This document shows positions 63,981-64,000 of a stretch of 64,000 bases of DNA, piece by piece; position 1 is the stretch's first letter, and each line of letters starts with the position of its first letter. Source of the DNA: Algibacter sp. L1A34 (GTDB lineage Bacteria; Bacteroidota; Bacteroidia; Flavobacteriales; Flavobacteriaceae); contig NZ_CP047029.1 in NCBI RefSeq assembly GCF_009796805.1, positions 4,354,001 through 4,418,000 on the forward strand. The letters are read 5' to 3'. The position numbers and the translations under genes were made by a program. Under the pieces are notes generated by a model. It had not been told where the DNA came from. It saw only the letters and a list, made by a program, of their open reading frames with translations, and ran no database searches.

Positions 63981-64000
63981 ATGAATACTGTATTATTTAA

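Overview
The window looks like chromosomal DNA of a marine or aquatic member of the Flavobacteriaceae (Bacteroidota). The evidence is AT-rich sequence, lipoproteins and signal peptides of Bacteroidota type (mature proteins often begin with Gln), a TamL/TamB pair, a B12-dependent ribonucleotide reductase, a one-chain Fe-S L-serine dehydratase, YHYH proteins and several families I know mainly from flavobacteria. I saw no rRNA or tRNA gene, CRISPR array, prophage or intact insertion sequence. All assignments come from reading the sequence and recalled family knowledge; no search was run.

Layout. 1-11792: partial nrdJ, an octaheme lipoprotein with HEAT/TPR repeats, a flavoprotein resembling iodotyrosine deiodinase, and the tamB-tamL operon. 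12061-25206: two converging operons, whose stop codons abut at 20050/20051. The plus arm encodes a PLP enzyme, a DUF1611/DgcN-like protein, a dipeptide-epimerase-type enolase, a divergent PiT-like permease, a secreted class A serine hydrolase and an Npt1/Npt2-like nucleotide transporter with a HEAT-repeat tail. The minus arm encodes a transglutaminase-like enzyme, a second secreted class A serine hydrolase and a glucan-water-dikinase-like protein that carries a Sec signal peptide. An ATP-using dikinase exported to a compartment normally lacking ATP, close to a nucleotide-exchanger homologue, is the most unusual arrangement in the window.

25581-36704: small stress-type genes (HdeD-like protein, ArsC-fold protein without its Cys, orphan small proteins and a decayed paralogue), an aldo/keto reductase, a class C serine hydrolase with an 11-copy TTGA microsatellite just upstream of its start, a nitronate monooxygenase, RlmI, a lipoprotein and dnaK. 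37186-46152: sdaA, an MscS channel, an ECF sigma factor overlapping an unlisted 56-aa gene by TAATG, lpdA, folE, an ABC ATPase (LolD type), an MFS transporter and a frameshifted TIGR02757-family gene. 46597-52966: tandem YHYH lipoproteins with a membrane-anchored partner, a lysine-rich 32-aa ORF, an FKBP isomerase and small membrane or secreted proteins.

53069-63980: nine minus-strand genes, several closely spaced or overlapping, built around an AAA+ ATPase (coiled-coil protein, secreted small protein, 354-aa protein, AAA+, NudK, a double-DTG aspartic protease, 411-aa protein and two membrane proteins). I cannot assign the group to a described system.

Four intergenic copies of a structured repeat (36957-37040, 46280-46443, 49558-49653, 62478-62603) share conserved ends that pair with each other, while the inner hairpins vary in sequence but keep the ability to fold. 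This points to a folded RNA or a hairpin-type mobile element.
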